Shown here one piece after another: positions 1 to 8,265 of a stretch of DNA of 64,000 nt. The notes beneath the pieces were generated by a model. It was not told the origin of the DNA. It searched no databases and saw only the letters and a list, made by a program, of their open reading frames with translations. Both the position numbers and the translations under genes were made by a program. The stretch is from positions 1-64,000 of the IMG/VR virus record IMGVR_UViG_3300033148_000573; one strand, 5' to 3'. This DNA is from a virus. How positions within the stretch are numbered: position 1 is the stretch's first letter; each line of letters begins with the position of its first letter.

Positions 1-1
1 G

Positions 2-385
2 ATTAAATTCAAGAATCACATACTTGTTGGTGTTGACACAAGTGGATCTGTAAATAATGATGAGCTTAAAGAGTTCTTTAGTGAACTTGCACATATGCAT
101 AAGACAGGTCATAAAATTACAGTAGCACAATGTGACACCCGCTTGAATAGCGTGAAAGAGTTTAATCCAAAAAAAGATTGGGAAATACATGGTCGTGGTG
201 GGACAAGCTTCCAACCAGTAGTAGATCATTTTAATGAAAACAAAGGGCAGTATACAGCTCTAATATATTTAACAGATGGTGAGGCTTATTCTCCAGAAAA
301 CTGTCCAAATAACACCTTATGGGTATTAAGCAGTATTTCTAGTATGAATGATGAACTACCAGGACAAGTAATTAAATTAAATTAA
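2..385 (+). CDS. vWA-like / DUF2201-type putative metallopeptidase, C-terminal part (5' truncated by window edge)
   Basis: The reading frame is open from base 2 and has no start inside the window, so only the last 127 codons are seen. The visible part begins with a hydrophobic strand followed by DTSGSV, a MIDAS-type DxSxS motif, and later has a GGTSFQPVVDHF segment and an LTDGEAYSP segment, which together look like a von Willebrand A fold. This is the arrangement of the DUF2201 family, in which a vWA-like C-terminal domain follows a zinc-peptidase-like N-terminal domain; that N-terminal part would lie outside the window. The gene ends 7 bases before a MoxR-type AAA+ ATPase. MoxR/vWA pairs usually act as chaperone or metal-insertion complexes. 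Function in this phage is unknown. An internal ATG at 95 is unlikely to be the start because the MIDAS motif precedes it. Confidence 0.75.
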   Translation: MKFKNHILVGVDTSGSVNNDELKEFFSELAHMHKTGHKITVAQCDTRLNSVKEFNPKKDWEIHGRGGTSFQPVVDHFNENKGQYTALIYLTDGEAYSPENCPNNTLWVLSSISSMNDELPGQVIKLN

Positions 386-392
386 TAGAAAA

Positions 393-1598
393 ATGGCACA
401 AGTAAATTTAAATGTAACAGAGTTAAAGGGGTTTGTAAATCACATAATTGCTAATAACAGATATTTGCAAGAAGCAGGTAAGAATTCTGTATCCGTAGAA
501 GTTGTAGGTGAATCAGGTATTGGTAAGACTTCTACTATAGTAGAGCTTGCTCAAGATAATAACCTAAAGTTTGTAAAGCTTAATTTAGCTCAGATAGAAG
601 AACTAGGTGACTTAGTTGGTTTCCCTGTACGTCAATTTCAGATGTATAAAGAGAAGCAAGTACCTGCAAAGAAGATTGATGACATATCTTATACAGCAGC
701 ACAAAGAGCTGCAGCATCATCAGATTTAGCTAATCTTAAAACTACTACTAAAAAAGTTGGTATGTGGGTTGATGAACTTGCCGTACAAGAGTATCTAAAG
801 AATGGATACAAAATGACAGGTAAGAACAGAATGTCTTATTGTGCTCCTGAATGGATTGCAGATGCAAAAGTGGAATTGATTGATAGACAATCTTATATCT
901 CATGGACATTACCAAAAGACTGGCACATAATTTTGACAGCAAATCCGGATAACGGTGATTATATGGTTAACAGTGTAGATAGTGCACAAAAGACTAGATA
1001 TGTAACGGCTAACCTTAAGTTTGATGTTAATGTATGGGCACAATGGGCTGAGGGTGCAGGTATTGATACACGTTGTATTAACTTCCTATTGCTCCATCCA
1101 GAGTTAGTAACACAAGAGACTAATGCAAGATCAATTACTACATTCTTTAATGCAATATCAAGCTTTGATTCTTTTGAGGATAACCTTAGTATGATTCAGA
1201 TGATTGGTGAAGGTAGTGTTGGTGATGCTTTTGCTTCTATGTTTACAACCTTTATTAATAATAAGCTTGATAAGCTGGTAACACCTAAAGATTTGTTGAC
1301 TCATGAAAACGAATCATATATCTTGGGTGAGCTTAGAGGTTGTATTGGTAAAGATGACACGTACCGTGCAGATATTGCATCTACTCTTGCTACAAGGCTA
1401 GGTAACTTCTCAGTTGTTCATTCTAAAGATAATACAATAACACAGAAGTTAACAGACAGGCTGATAGCTTTATGTACTAAAGATTATTTTACTAATGATC
1501 TTAAGTATTTAATTGTACGTACAATTTTTAACGGTAATAAAAAGAAGTTTAACAAGTTGATGATGGTTCCTGAAATCATCCAAATGACAATGAAGTAA
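393..1598 (+). CDS. MoxR-type AAA+ ATPase
   Basis: A 401-residue ATPase with a clear Walker A motif (GESGIGKTS, about residues 39-47), a Walker-B-like strand with acidic residues (MWVDEL, about 127) and a sensor-1-like segment (ILTANPDNGDY) followed by an arginine-containing segment (SAQKTRYV). This order matches MoxR/CbbQ/CobS-like AAA+ proteins, which work as hexamers to remodel a partner, usually a vWA-domain protein. The partner here is very likely the vWA/DUF2201-like protein encoded immediately upstream. The start ATG has an A-rich leader and no Shine-Dalgarno sequence, as expected for Bacteroidetes. The next gene begins 2 bases downstream, so the two are almost certainly co-transcribed. 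The biological target in the phage cycle cannot be read from the sequence. Confidence 0.85.
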   Translation: MAQVNLNVTELKGFVNHIIANNRYLQEAGKNSVSVEVVGESGIGKTSTIVELAQDNNLKFVKLNLAQIEELGDLVGFPVRQFQMYKEKQVPAKKIDDISYTAAQRAAASSDLANLKTTTKKVGMWVDELAVQEYLKNGYKMTGKNRMSYCAPEWIADAKVELIDRQSYISWTLPKDWHIILTANPDNGDYMVNSVDSAQKTRYVTANLKFDVNVWAQWAEGAGIDTRCINFLLLHPELVTQETNARSITTFFNAISSFDSFEDNLSMIQMIGEGSVGDAFASMFTTFINNKLDKLVTPKDLLTHENESYILGELRGCIGKDDTYRADIASTLATRLGNFSVVHSKDNTITQKLTDRLIALCTKDYFTNDLKYLIVRTIFNGNKKKFNKLMMVPEIIQMTMK

Positions 1599-1599
1599 A

Positions 1600-2658
1600 A
1601 TGGCAAATAAATCAGTATATCAAAAGTTTGATGCTGATGCTTTAAAATACTTTGGACTAGAAGCTGACCCTGTATATGGGTTGGTTTCTAGTACTAGTAT
1701 TGTTGAAGTATTATGTTCACAAGATCAAACAACATATGAAAAAATAAACACTATACTAACGGTCCCTACAGAGGATGACCAAACTTTTAGAACCAAAAAG
1801 AAAGCTTTTATACTACCAAAATGTAATGTATCACAGGATAGATTGAAAGCTGCTCTTAAAGAGCATGGTATAACTGTAACAAATGATTATGAAATAGCAG
1901 ATCTAATTGTAGGTCATGATGAAATATCAACTTATAAATTATCTAATGCTGAGAATATTCCTTCTACAGTAATGATGAATAAGATATGGAATTATGAGAC
2001 TACAAAAGGAGATGTGAATGGACATGGTATTATTAAAAAGATAGGTGATTCAGGTTTGGAATGTATTATTACACCAAAGATCACAGATAATGTAAGATAC
2101 TATGATATAGATATAGAAGATAGTTTGTATGATGTCTGGATGTTAACTGGTATGGCTATAAACTTGGCTCATATAATTGATACTACAGATGTTAGTGTTA
2201 TTGATCCTGAGACAGTGCTTCATGCGTCTGCTACTAAAATGACTCTTGATGAACAGCTTCTTAGTGATCTTAAAACTCAGTTAAATTCATATGGTGATGA
2301 TAAAGCTTTAGCTCTTAAAATTGTTCCTACTATTGACTATAAGAAAAACTATCATTTATTGTGGCAGTTTGCACAAGACTGTAGTAGCATAACATATGCA
2401 GACAATAGAGATAAAGATTTGCAGTATTGGTTAGAAGCATCAAAGTTTAATGATTTTCATCGTAAAAGTGCACAAGACATGATACTATGGTTGGAGCAAG
2501 AAGAGAAACTTGATACAACAACGTTTAGATATCTTGAGCCTATAGTAAGAAGAGAAATAAGCATTCATAACAGAGACCTTTATACATTTAAAGTAGCTGT
2601 TAAAAAAGAATATCAAAAATATTTAAAACATGAAAAAAAGAGTAAGATTAAACATTAA
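1600..2658 (+). CDS. Unknown protein, first of a tandem paralogous pair
   Basis: A 352-residue soluble protein of no family I recognise. Residues about 68-105 contain ILPKCNVSQDRLKAALKEHG, then a short strand ending in EIADLIVG. The protein downstream has the same pattern (YPKLDLPRQKVDLLKEKF ... KADISIVS), so the two look like diverged tandem duplicates. The layout of a strand, a helix, a strand and ADLIVG recalls BRCT-like folds, but this is only a hint. The C-terminal half is helical, rich in W, Y and K, and contains an LALKIVPTIDYKKN segment that also has a counterpart in the neighbour. The gene starts 2 bases after the MoxR ATPase and its last 29 bases overlap the next gene, so it belongs to the same operon and may be a substrate or adaptor of the MoxR/vWA module. 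Confidence 0.7.
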   Translation: MANKSVYQKFDADALKYFGLEADPVYGLVSSTSIVEVLCSQDQTTYEKINTILTVPTEDDQTFRTKKKAFILPKCNVSQDRLKAALKEHGITVTNDYEIADLIVGHDEISTYKLSNAENIPSTVMMNKIWNYETTKGDVNGHGIIKKIGDSGLECIITPKITDNVRYYDIDIEDSLYDVWMLTGMAINLAHIIDTTDVSVIDPETVLHASATKMTLDEQLLSDLKTQLNSYGDDKALALKIVPTIDYKKNYHLLWQFAQDCSSITYADNRDKDLQYWLEASKFNDFHRKSAQDMILWLEQEEKLDTTTFRYLEPIVRREISIHNRDLYTFKVAVKKEYQKYLKHEKKSKIKH

Positions 2659-3781
2659 TATAAAATCATCTGCAATTGATGATAGCGGTAGATTAACAAA
2701 AGATGCTTTTGAATGGAATCATCTTGATGGTATGCATGTCTTTAGCAGCAATAACTGGGAAGTTAGGATGGAAGATCTAACTAAACTAGGTGTTGCTAAT
2801 TTAAAGAAAACAGTTGATTTACAAGATAAAAAGATCTATAGGTATCCTAAGTTAGATTTACCTAGACAGAAAGTTGACCTTTTGAAAGAAAAGTTTAACT
2901 GCAAAGTTATCAGAGATGCTTCTAAAGCTGATATAAGTATAGTATCTATGAAGTTTTTTGATAAATTAGTTTCTAGAGAATGGAAATCATCTATTACATA
3001 TGTAGAGTGCTATAAGATTTTAGCTGAATTAAAGAATATGGATTTGCTTTCTTCATCAGCTTTAGATGTTTTAAGAGACTTTATGTCTAATACAGATGTA
3101 AACTATAGAGTTAGTTTTAGCTATGGTTCAAACTGGAATGAAGCACAGACAGCTCAAACTGATAAAGTAAAACAAGTTATAGATCAGCTAGCATCACAAA
3201 ATAATAAATCTGCTGATCACGGTCATGATTGGATATTACCTGTAGAAAACTATGAATTGTTTGATAAAATAACAAACTCATCTACTGAAATTATTGCAGA
3301 CACAAGTATATGTGCAATAATAGATGAAGACCTTGCTGTTTTAGAAAGTGAAAAATTTGATGAGGTAGAGAAGATGGTTACCAGTAGTGATATAGATAAT
3401 AGATCATTAGCTTTAGAGATGTTGGCTAATTCCAATATTGAAAAATCTTTTGATGTAGTATCTGGTATTTATTACTGGCACTATGATTGGCTTAAAGCTA
3501 CTACAAACTGGAATACAGTTAACGTTAAGGCTTTTAGAAAAAGAATGAAGGCTTATGAAGGAAACCATAATACTCAAGGTATTTACTCTTTTAATAAGTA
3601 TCTAAATCTTTTGGCTAAAGACAGAAAATTAACTAAATTTGCTGTGGATAGTACAAGAGAAAAGCTTCATACAACATTTCTAGCTAGTTTAGTAGGACCA
3701 AGTGCAGATGTATTTAAGGTTGACTTAGATTCTTTGTACATTAATGAAGAATTAACTAATAAAATTATTTCAGATGAATAG
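2630..3781 (+). CDS. Unknown protein, second of a tandem paralogous pair
   Basis: A 383-residue protein without recognisable enzymatic motifs. It shares with its upstream neighbour the N-terminal pattern PK-x-x-x-x-x-x-K-x-x-x-L-K-E followed by a short strand and KADISIVS (about residues 79-107), and a later DNRSLALEML segment matching DDKALALKIV of the neighbour. The C-terminal third is rich in aromatic residues (IYYWHYDWLKATTNW). The start codon lies 29 bases inside the upstream gene and the stop overlaps the start of the nuclease gene, which indicates translational coupling. Its place between a MoxR/vWA pair and a nuclease suggests a shared pathway, but no function can be assigned. Confidence 0.7.
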   Translation: MKKRVRLNINIKSSAIDDSGRLTKDAFEWNHLDGMHVFSSNNWEVRMEDLTKLGVANLKKTVDLQDKKIYRYPKLDLPRQKVDLLKEKFNCKVIRDASKADISIVSMKFFDKLVSREWKSSITYVECYKILAELKNMDLLSSSALDVLRDFMSNTDVNYRVSFSYGSNWNEAQTAQTDKVKQVIDQLASQNNKSADHGHDWILPVENYELFDKITNSSTEIIADTSICAIIDEDLAVLESEKFDEVEKMVTSSDIDNRSLALEMLANSNIEKSFDVVSGIYYWHYDWLKATTNWNTVNVKAFRKRMKAYEGNHNTQGIYSFNKYLNLLAKDRKLTKFAVDSTREKLHTTFLASLVGPSADVFKVDLDSLYINEELTNKIISDE

Positions 3782-4763
3782 AAACATGGAAAGAGAAGAA
3801 GACTTTTATGCAGATAAAGATTTTGCATTTAGTTATTCTTCTCTTAACAAACTTTTATTTTCACCATCCTTGTTTTACAAGGACTATATTCTTAAACAAC
3901 GTGAGGTTAAAACAGATAAACATTTAGTAGAAGGTAAACTTGTACATTGTTTAGTGTTTGAACCTGAGAACTTAAACAAAAAGTTTAACATTGTACCCGG
4001 TAAAGCACCATCAGATAGTGTTAGAAAGGTCCTAAAAAATATGTCTTTATATACTGATGCAAAATTGTTATTTGATGTTCCATCTGAAATAGTATTGGAT
4101 TCACTCAAAGAAATGAATTTGTATCAATCTCTTAAAACAGATGAACAACGTATTGTAAAGATTATAAAAAAAGAGTTTGAACCTTATTGGGAATTCTTAT
4201 CTAATACTAATGTAGATGTTATTAATGAAGAGACACTATTAGATTGTACTGCTAAAGCTGAAGTTATAAAAGCTAATGAAGAGGTTATGAGTTTATTTAA
4301 AAATGAACAGACTGACTTTGATTTAGACCCAATAACTACATATGCAGAACAATATCTTGTTTCTGATCTAGATGGCTATCCGTTTAAATTACATGGATAT
4401 GTGGATTACTATACTGTTGACTCTGAGTCAAAGACAGTAACAATATGTGATCTTAAAACATCCGGTAAAACTGTTGATGTATTTGCAGAAAGCGTAGACT
4501 TTTATAATTATTGGTTGCAAGCTGCTATTTATTCTAAAATGGTTTATGATTCTCTTGGAGATGATAGAGATGATTACACTATAGAATTTAAATTTATTGT
4601 GATTGATAAGTATAATCAAGTATATGTTTTTGATGTATCTCAAGAATCTATGGGCAATTGGGCTCAAGGTCTTGGCGGTGTATTAAAAACTGCAGGATAT
4701 CACTACAATGAGAGAAACTATTCATTACCTTATGAATTATTAGTGAAAAAGGTTAAATTATAG
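3774..4763 (+). CDS. PD-(D/E)XK (RecB/Cas4-type) nuclease
   Basis: A 329-residue nuclease with the full RecB-family core. GYVDYYTV gives the first acidic residue (D211), TICDLKTSG gives the D-x-K motif (D226, K228), and YWLQAAIYSKMVYD contains the QxxxY motif that follows in RecB/Cas4/exonuclease-like enzymes. The N-terminus has FAFSYSSLNKLLFSPSLFYKDY and an EGKLVHCLVF segment, typical of the helical lead-in that carries the active-site His/Glu of this family. Proteins of this type are regularly found in the replication block of crAss-like phages and probably process DNA ends in recombination or replication. An alternative start lies four codons in (second Met). It overlaps the previous gene by 8 bases. 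Confidence 0.85.
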   Translation: MNRNMEREEDFYADKDFAFSYSSLNKLLFSPSLFYKDYILKQREVKTDKHLVEGKLVHCLVFEPENLNKKFNIVPGKAPSDSVRKVLKNMSLYTDAKLLFDVPSEIVLDSLKEMNLYQSLKTDEQRIVKIIKKEFEPYWEFLSNTNVDVINEETLLDCTAKAEVIKANEEVMSLFKNEQTDFDLDPITTYAEQYLVSDLDGYPFKLHGYVDYYTVDSESKTVTICDLKTSGKTVDVFAESVDFYNYWLQAAIYSKMVYDSLGDDRDDYTIEFKFIVIDKYNQVYVFDVSQESMGNWAQGLGGVLKTAGYHYNERNYSLPYELLVKKVKL

Positions 4764-4764
4764 T

Positions 4765-5343
4765 ATGGGCGTATATTTAGAATATTTTCAAAAAAGCAAA
4801 GTATTTCTTTATCCTTTACTAAAAATAAAGAAAGGCATTACCCGTGTACCAATACAAACGTATGTTGCATGGGATAATGTCTATTCTACTAATGATCTTA
4901 AGTTTTTGTGTGAATACAAAACTAAACAAACACCTAAGTTTAATAGTTTTGCTAAATCACATTTATTAAATCATTCTCTACTTGAAGAAGTAATAGAATT
5001 AAATGAAAATACCCAACTCTTTATTTTTGATTTTAGTAAATTTAAATCTGACTACAATAAATTCCTTAAAGGAAAATATTCACAGTATAGTTTAGATAGT
5101 AAAATCAGTATAATTGATTTCTTTGGAACACAAGATAAAATTGGATCATATGTTGAAGGTTTTCTTACACCAGAAGGTGTGCATGATGAATATGCTGAAA
5201 GCCTTGGTGTAGATATTAAATCTATAGAAGATATATATGAAGTATGTACACCTCCTGATCTTGAAAAAGAAACTTTAATTGATAATAATCATGTTATTAA
5301 CCAATTATTAAAAAATAGTTCCATATATTTGACAAATAAATAA
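4765..5343 (+). CDS. Unknown 192-residue protein
   Basis: No recognised family. The protein is rich in K, Y, F, D and S and begins MGVYLEYFQKSKVFLYPLLKI. The central part is likely mixed alpha/beta, with strands LFIFDFSKFKSDYNKFLKG and ISIIDFFGTQDKIG, and the C-terminus is acidic. There is no signal peptide or clear membrane segment. It starts one base after the nuclease stop codon and ends 7 bases before the next gene, so it belongs to the same transcription unit. Confidence 0.65.
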   Translation: MGVYLEYFQKSKVFLYPLLKIKKGITRVPIQTYVAWDNVYSTNDLKFLCEYKTKQTPKFNSFAKSHLLNHSLLEEVIELNENTQLFIFDFSKFKSDYNKFLKGKYSQYSLDSKISIIDFFGTQDKIGSYVEGFLTPEGVHDEYAESLGVDIKSIEDIYEVCTPPDLEKETLIDNNHVINQLLKNSSIYLTNK

Positions 5344-5350
5344 AATAATT

Positions 5351-5770
5351 ATGGCAAACCAAATAGGACAAAATATGATGTTAGTAAATTCTAGTTTTAG
5401 AAATGCTAAATCATTTACTTTAATCCCAGTGAGTCAAGACTCACCATATGTAGAAGCTATGTTTGACCCAACGTCAGGCATTTTAGCTGTCATCAGTAAA
5501 GTGATGAAACAATCTTACCACATGGTACCTAAATTGGATGACAACGGTCAACCAATAAGATTAAAAACACCTAATCAACAGACAGGAAAAACTGTAAAAG
5601 AAGAAAGAAGATTAGTAGATACATTTTCTGAGTTTTATCTAAGTGATAGATCTGATATAGAAACATTTATTCATATGTTTGCAGTAAATGCAGATAATTT
5701 TAATATTGAAGAATTTTTTGTTGATTTACAAAAAACAGAACCATCTAAAATTATTCTTCCGGGTCAATAG
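5351..5770 (+). CDS. Unknown 139-residue protein, last gene of the first operon
   Basis: A small protein of mixed composition (MANQIGQNMMLVNSSFRN...), with predicted strands such as SFTLIPVSQDSPYVEAMFD followed by GILAVISKVMKQ, a K/R-rich turn and a short acidic helical C-terminus. No enzymatic motif is visible. It resembles small conserved proteins found beside replication genes in Bacteroidetes phages, but I cannot name it. The A-rich leader (TAAAATAATTATGG) has no Shine-Dalgarno sequence. A hairpin terminator follows 37 bases after the stop, so it closes the operon that starts before the window. Confidence 0.65.
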   Translation: MANQIGQNMMLVNSSFRNAKSFTLIPVSQDSPYVEAMFDPTSGILAVISKVMKQSYHMVPKLDDNGQPIRLKTPNQQTGKTVKEERRLVDTFSEFYLSDRSDIETFIHMFAVNADNFNIEEFFVDLQKTEPSKIILPGQ

Positions 5771-5806
5771 AATTCCCATACTATCCAACTCTATAATCCG
5801 GTACAG

Positions 5807-5832
5807 AAAAACCTCATTGAATTGGGGTTTTT
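5807..5832 (+). terminator. Rho-independent terminator
   Basis: AAAAACCTCA and TGGGGTTTTT pair as a 10-bp stem (one G-T pair) around the loop TTGAAT, and the stem runs into a T-tract ending at 5834. It stands in the 82-base gap after the 139-residue gene and ends the first plus-strand operon. Confidence 0.8.
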
Positions 5833-5852
5833 TTGGCTCTAATAAATTTTAA

Positions 5853-6185
5853 ATGGCTAAATTAACACAACAAGAAATAATGGATGTGAACATCCTATTT
5901 GCTATGACTAAGTGTATGGGAGAACTAGCACATAATCTACAGTATATACATACCCAACAAGTTAAACAGAGAATTAAACATGTAATTAAAACTGTTAAAT
6001 TGTATGAAAGGGAAATTGATAAACAACTAGAACGTGAAGGTTCTTCAGAAGCTATTGAAAGTATTTATGATGGTATTATGGAGTTAATTTATGAAGCTAG
6101 AGAAGTTGCACTTAAAAACTATAATGATGGAAACACTAATTCAAATGAGAGAAAGGCTGATGATATTAGCTCTCAAAAAACATAA
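5853..6185 (+). CDS. Unknown helical 110-residue protein
   Basis: An almost fully alpha-helical small protein beginning MAKLTQQEIMDVNILFAM, with heptad-like patterns through VKQRIKHVIKTVKLYEREIDKQLE, then an acidic helix (SIYDGIMELIYEAREVALK). The last 18 or so residues are polar and probably disordered; they are encoded where the next gene overlaps in another frame. It is the first gene after a terminator, so it should have its own promoter, which I could not identify. No homologous family is recognised. Confidence 0.6.
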   Translation: MAKLTQQEIMDVNILFAMTKCMGELAHNLQYIHTQQVKQRIKHVIKTVKLYEREIDKQLEREGSSEAIESIYDGIMELIYEAREVALKNYNDGNTNSNERKADDISSQKT

Positions 6186-6273
6186 AACTGTAAAAAGTGC
6201 AGCTAAAGCTTTAGGTATTAGTGATAGAACTTTACATGCATTTAAAGATAAACTTAAAGATAGAAAAGAATGA
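6127..6273 (+). CDS. Fis-type helix-turn-helix microprotein
   Basis: A short basic protein whose core is LALKKHKTVKSAAKALGISD followed by RTLHAFKDKL, the standard Fis/NtrC-C-terminal (HTH_8) helix-turn-helix: a first helix, AAKALGIS as the helix-turn, and RTLHAFKDKL as the recognition helix. Several in-frame starts exist (6091, 6124, 6127, 6145, 6160); I give 6127 because it keeps the overlap with the preceding gene moderate while leaving a helix before the HTH. The stop overlaps the DNA polymerase start (GAATGA). A stand-alone Fis-like HTH of about 48 residues is too small for an enhancer-binding protein and most likely acts as a small DNA-binding regulator or architectural protein beside the polymerase. 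Confidence 0.6.
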   Translation: METLIQMRERLMILALKKHKTVKSAAKALGISDRTLHAFKDKLKDRKE

Positions 6274-8261
6274 AGCATTGGGTAATGGACTATGAGACTT
6301 TATCTAATTGTTTCACCGGGGTATTTGAACATTATAAGACTACAGAAACAAAAGTCTTTGTTATTCATGACCTGCGTAATGATTTAGATGAGTTCATTAG
6401 TTTCCTAGAAGAAAACTTTAATAATAAAGAGTGGCATATATCCTATAATGGATTGGCCTTTGATGCTCAAGTCACTCACTATATAATAGATAACCATATA
6501 GATTGGTCAGATCTTAGTGGTTGTGAGATTGCTAGTATTATTTATAGATATGCCCAACGTTGTATTCAGAAATCTAACAATAAAGAATTCAGTGATTATC
6601 CACAATGGAAGATGATAATTGGTCAAATAGACATATTTAAACTTCATCATTGGGATAATCCAGCCAAGCGTTCAAGTCTTAAATGGATTCAATATAGCAT
6701 GGATTGGGAAAACATCCTTGACATGCCTATTCATCATGAGACAGAGATAACTAAACAAGAAGAAATAGATACTATACTTGAATATTGTATTAATGATGTA
6801 AGATCTACTAAAGAAATTTATAATAGATCTAAGTCACAGGTTGGTTTAAGAAAAGAACTGACCCAGACTTATAACATTAATCTGTTTAGTGCTTCTGAGC
6901 CCCGTATCAGTAAAGAACTTTTTGGATTTTATTTATCAGAAAAACTTAATATACAAAAGAGGGACCTAAAACAAATGAGAACTCATAGAACTGTAATTAA
7001 AGTTGATGATATTATATTACCATACATCTCGTTTACATCTCCTGAGTTTAAAACATTACATGATAGGTTTAAATCTCTTGAGATAGATGCAACAAGATTA
7101 AAAGGTAGTTTTAAATATCATATTAATTACAAAGATGTGAAGACTCACTTTGGTTTAGGAGGTGCACACGGTGCTGCTGCTAAAGGAGTTTATGAAAGCT
7201 CAGATGATATGATCATTATGTCTTCGGATGTAACTAGTTTTTATCCTAATCTAGCTATTAAAAACAAGTGGTCTCCTGCGCATTTTCCAGTTGACCAGTT
7301 TTGTGATCAGTATGAGTGGTTCTTTGAGGAGCGTAAGAAGATACCTAAGAGCAATCCAATGAATTATGTATACAAGATTATACTTAATTCTACTTTTGGT
7401 CTTAGTAATGATGTAAACAGCTTCTTTTATGACCCTGAGTTGTGTATGAGAATTACAATTAACGGTCAACTAACGTTGATGATGTTGTATGAACAAATAA
7501 TGGAGCGTATACCGGGTGCTGTTGCTTTATTACAAAACACAGATGGTGTAGAAACTATTATACCTAGGGAGCACTATGATTTATATATGCAAATATGTGA
7601 AGAATGGGAAAATACTACAAGTTTAAACTTAGAACATGATGAATATCAAAAGCTTGTTTTATCTGATGTAAACAATTACATTGGTGTAAACAACTTTGTA
7701 AACGTTGACATTACTAAGTGGAGAGAAGTTAAACAAAGTCAGCCTCATTACTTATTTAAGGTTGAGAATGACAAGTTTAGCTTTGCGCCCGTTAAGCTTA
7801 AAGGTAGGTTTGACTTTCATAACCTGCAGTTGCATAAGAATAAGTCTAAGCTAGTGATCCCAAAGGCCATATATCAATACTTTGTTAATGATGTGCTGCC
7901 AGAAGATTACTTAGAAGAGAATAAAAATATTCTTGACTACTGTATAGGAGGTAAATCCAAAGGTGATTGGCAACAAGTAGCCCGCAGTATATTAAACGGT
8001 GCTTATAATGAAGAGTCATTGCAGAAAATCAATAGGTATTTTATATCTAAAGAAGGTGTAAAGATTATTAAAGTCAACAAGAATGATGGACGTGAGATAC
8101 AGTTAGAATCAGGTAGATGGTTGCAAACAGTCTTTAACAAGATGGAAGTTAAACCTAAATGGTCTGATTATAATATAGATAAGTTATATTATCTTCAAGC
8201 TATTGAATCTGAGATAAATAGTATACTCTCTGTAAAAACAAATCAATTAAAATTATTTTAA
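6270..8261 (+). CDS. Family B DNA polymerase with 3'-5' exonuclease
   Basis: A 663-residue polymerase. The exonuclease motifs are MDYETL (D7, E9), SYNGLAFDAQV (N60, D65) and YCINDV (Y172, D176). The polymerase motifs are DVTSFYPN (motif A, D320), YKIILNSTFG (motif B, K369) and LLQNTDGVE (motif C, D425). Motif C reads NTD rather than the usual DTD, a variant I associate with phage enzymes; the metal-binding second Asp is kept. Only 49 residues separate motifs A and B, so the fingers subdomain is very compact compared with phi29 or RB69 polymerases. The enzyme is expected to replicate the phage genome. It overlaps the HTH gene by 4 bases and is followed 4 bases later by the MazG-like gene. No intein or split is visible. 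Confidence 0.9.
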   Translation: MKHWVMDYETLSNCFTGVFEHYKTTETKVFVIHDLRNDLDEFISFLEENFNNKEWHISYNGLAFDAQVTHYIIDNHIDWSDLSGCEIASIIYRYAQRCIQKSNNKEFSDYPQWKMIIGQIDIFKLHHWDNPAKRSSLKWIQYSMDWENILDMPIHHETEITKQEEIDTILEYCINDVRSTKEIYNRSKSQVGLRKELTQTYNINLFSASEPRISKELFGFYLSEKLNIQKRDLKQMRTHRTVIKVDDIILPYISFTSPEFKTLHDRFKSLEIDATRLKGSFKYHINYKDVKTHFGLGGAHGAAAKGVYESSDDMIIMSSDVTSFYPNLAIKNKWSPAHFPVDQFCDQYEWFFEERKKIPKSNPMNYVYKIILNSTFGLSNDVNSFFYDPELCMRITINGQLTLMMLYEQIMERIPGAVALLQNTDGVETIIPREHYDLYMQICEEWENTTSLNLEHDEYQKLVLSDVNNYIGVNNFVNVDITKWREVKQSQPHYLFKVENDKFSFAPVKLKGRFDFHNLQLHKNKSKLVIPKAIYQYFVNDVLPEDYLEENKNILDYCIGGKSKGDWQQVARSILNGAYNEESLQKINRYFISKEGVKIIKVNKNDGREIQLESGRWLQTVFNKMEVKPKWSDYNIDKLYYLQAIESEINSILSVKTNQLKLF

Positions 8262-8265
8262 ACAT

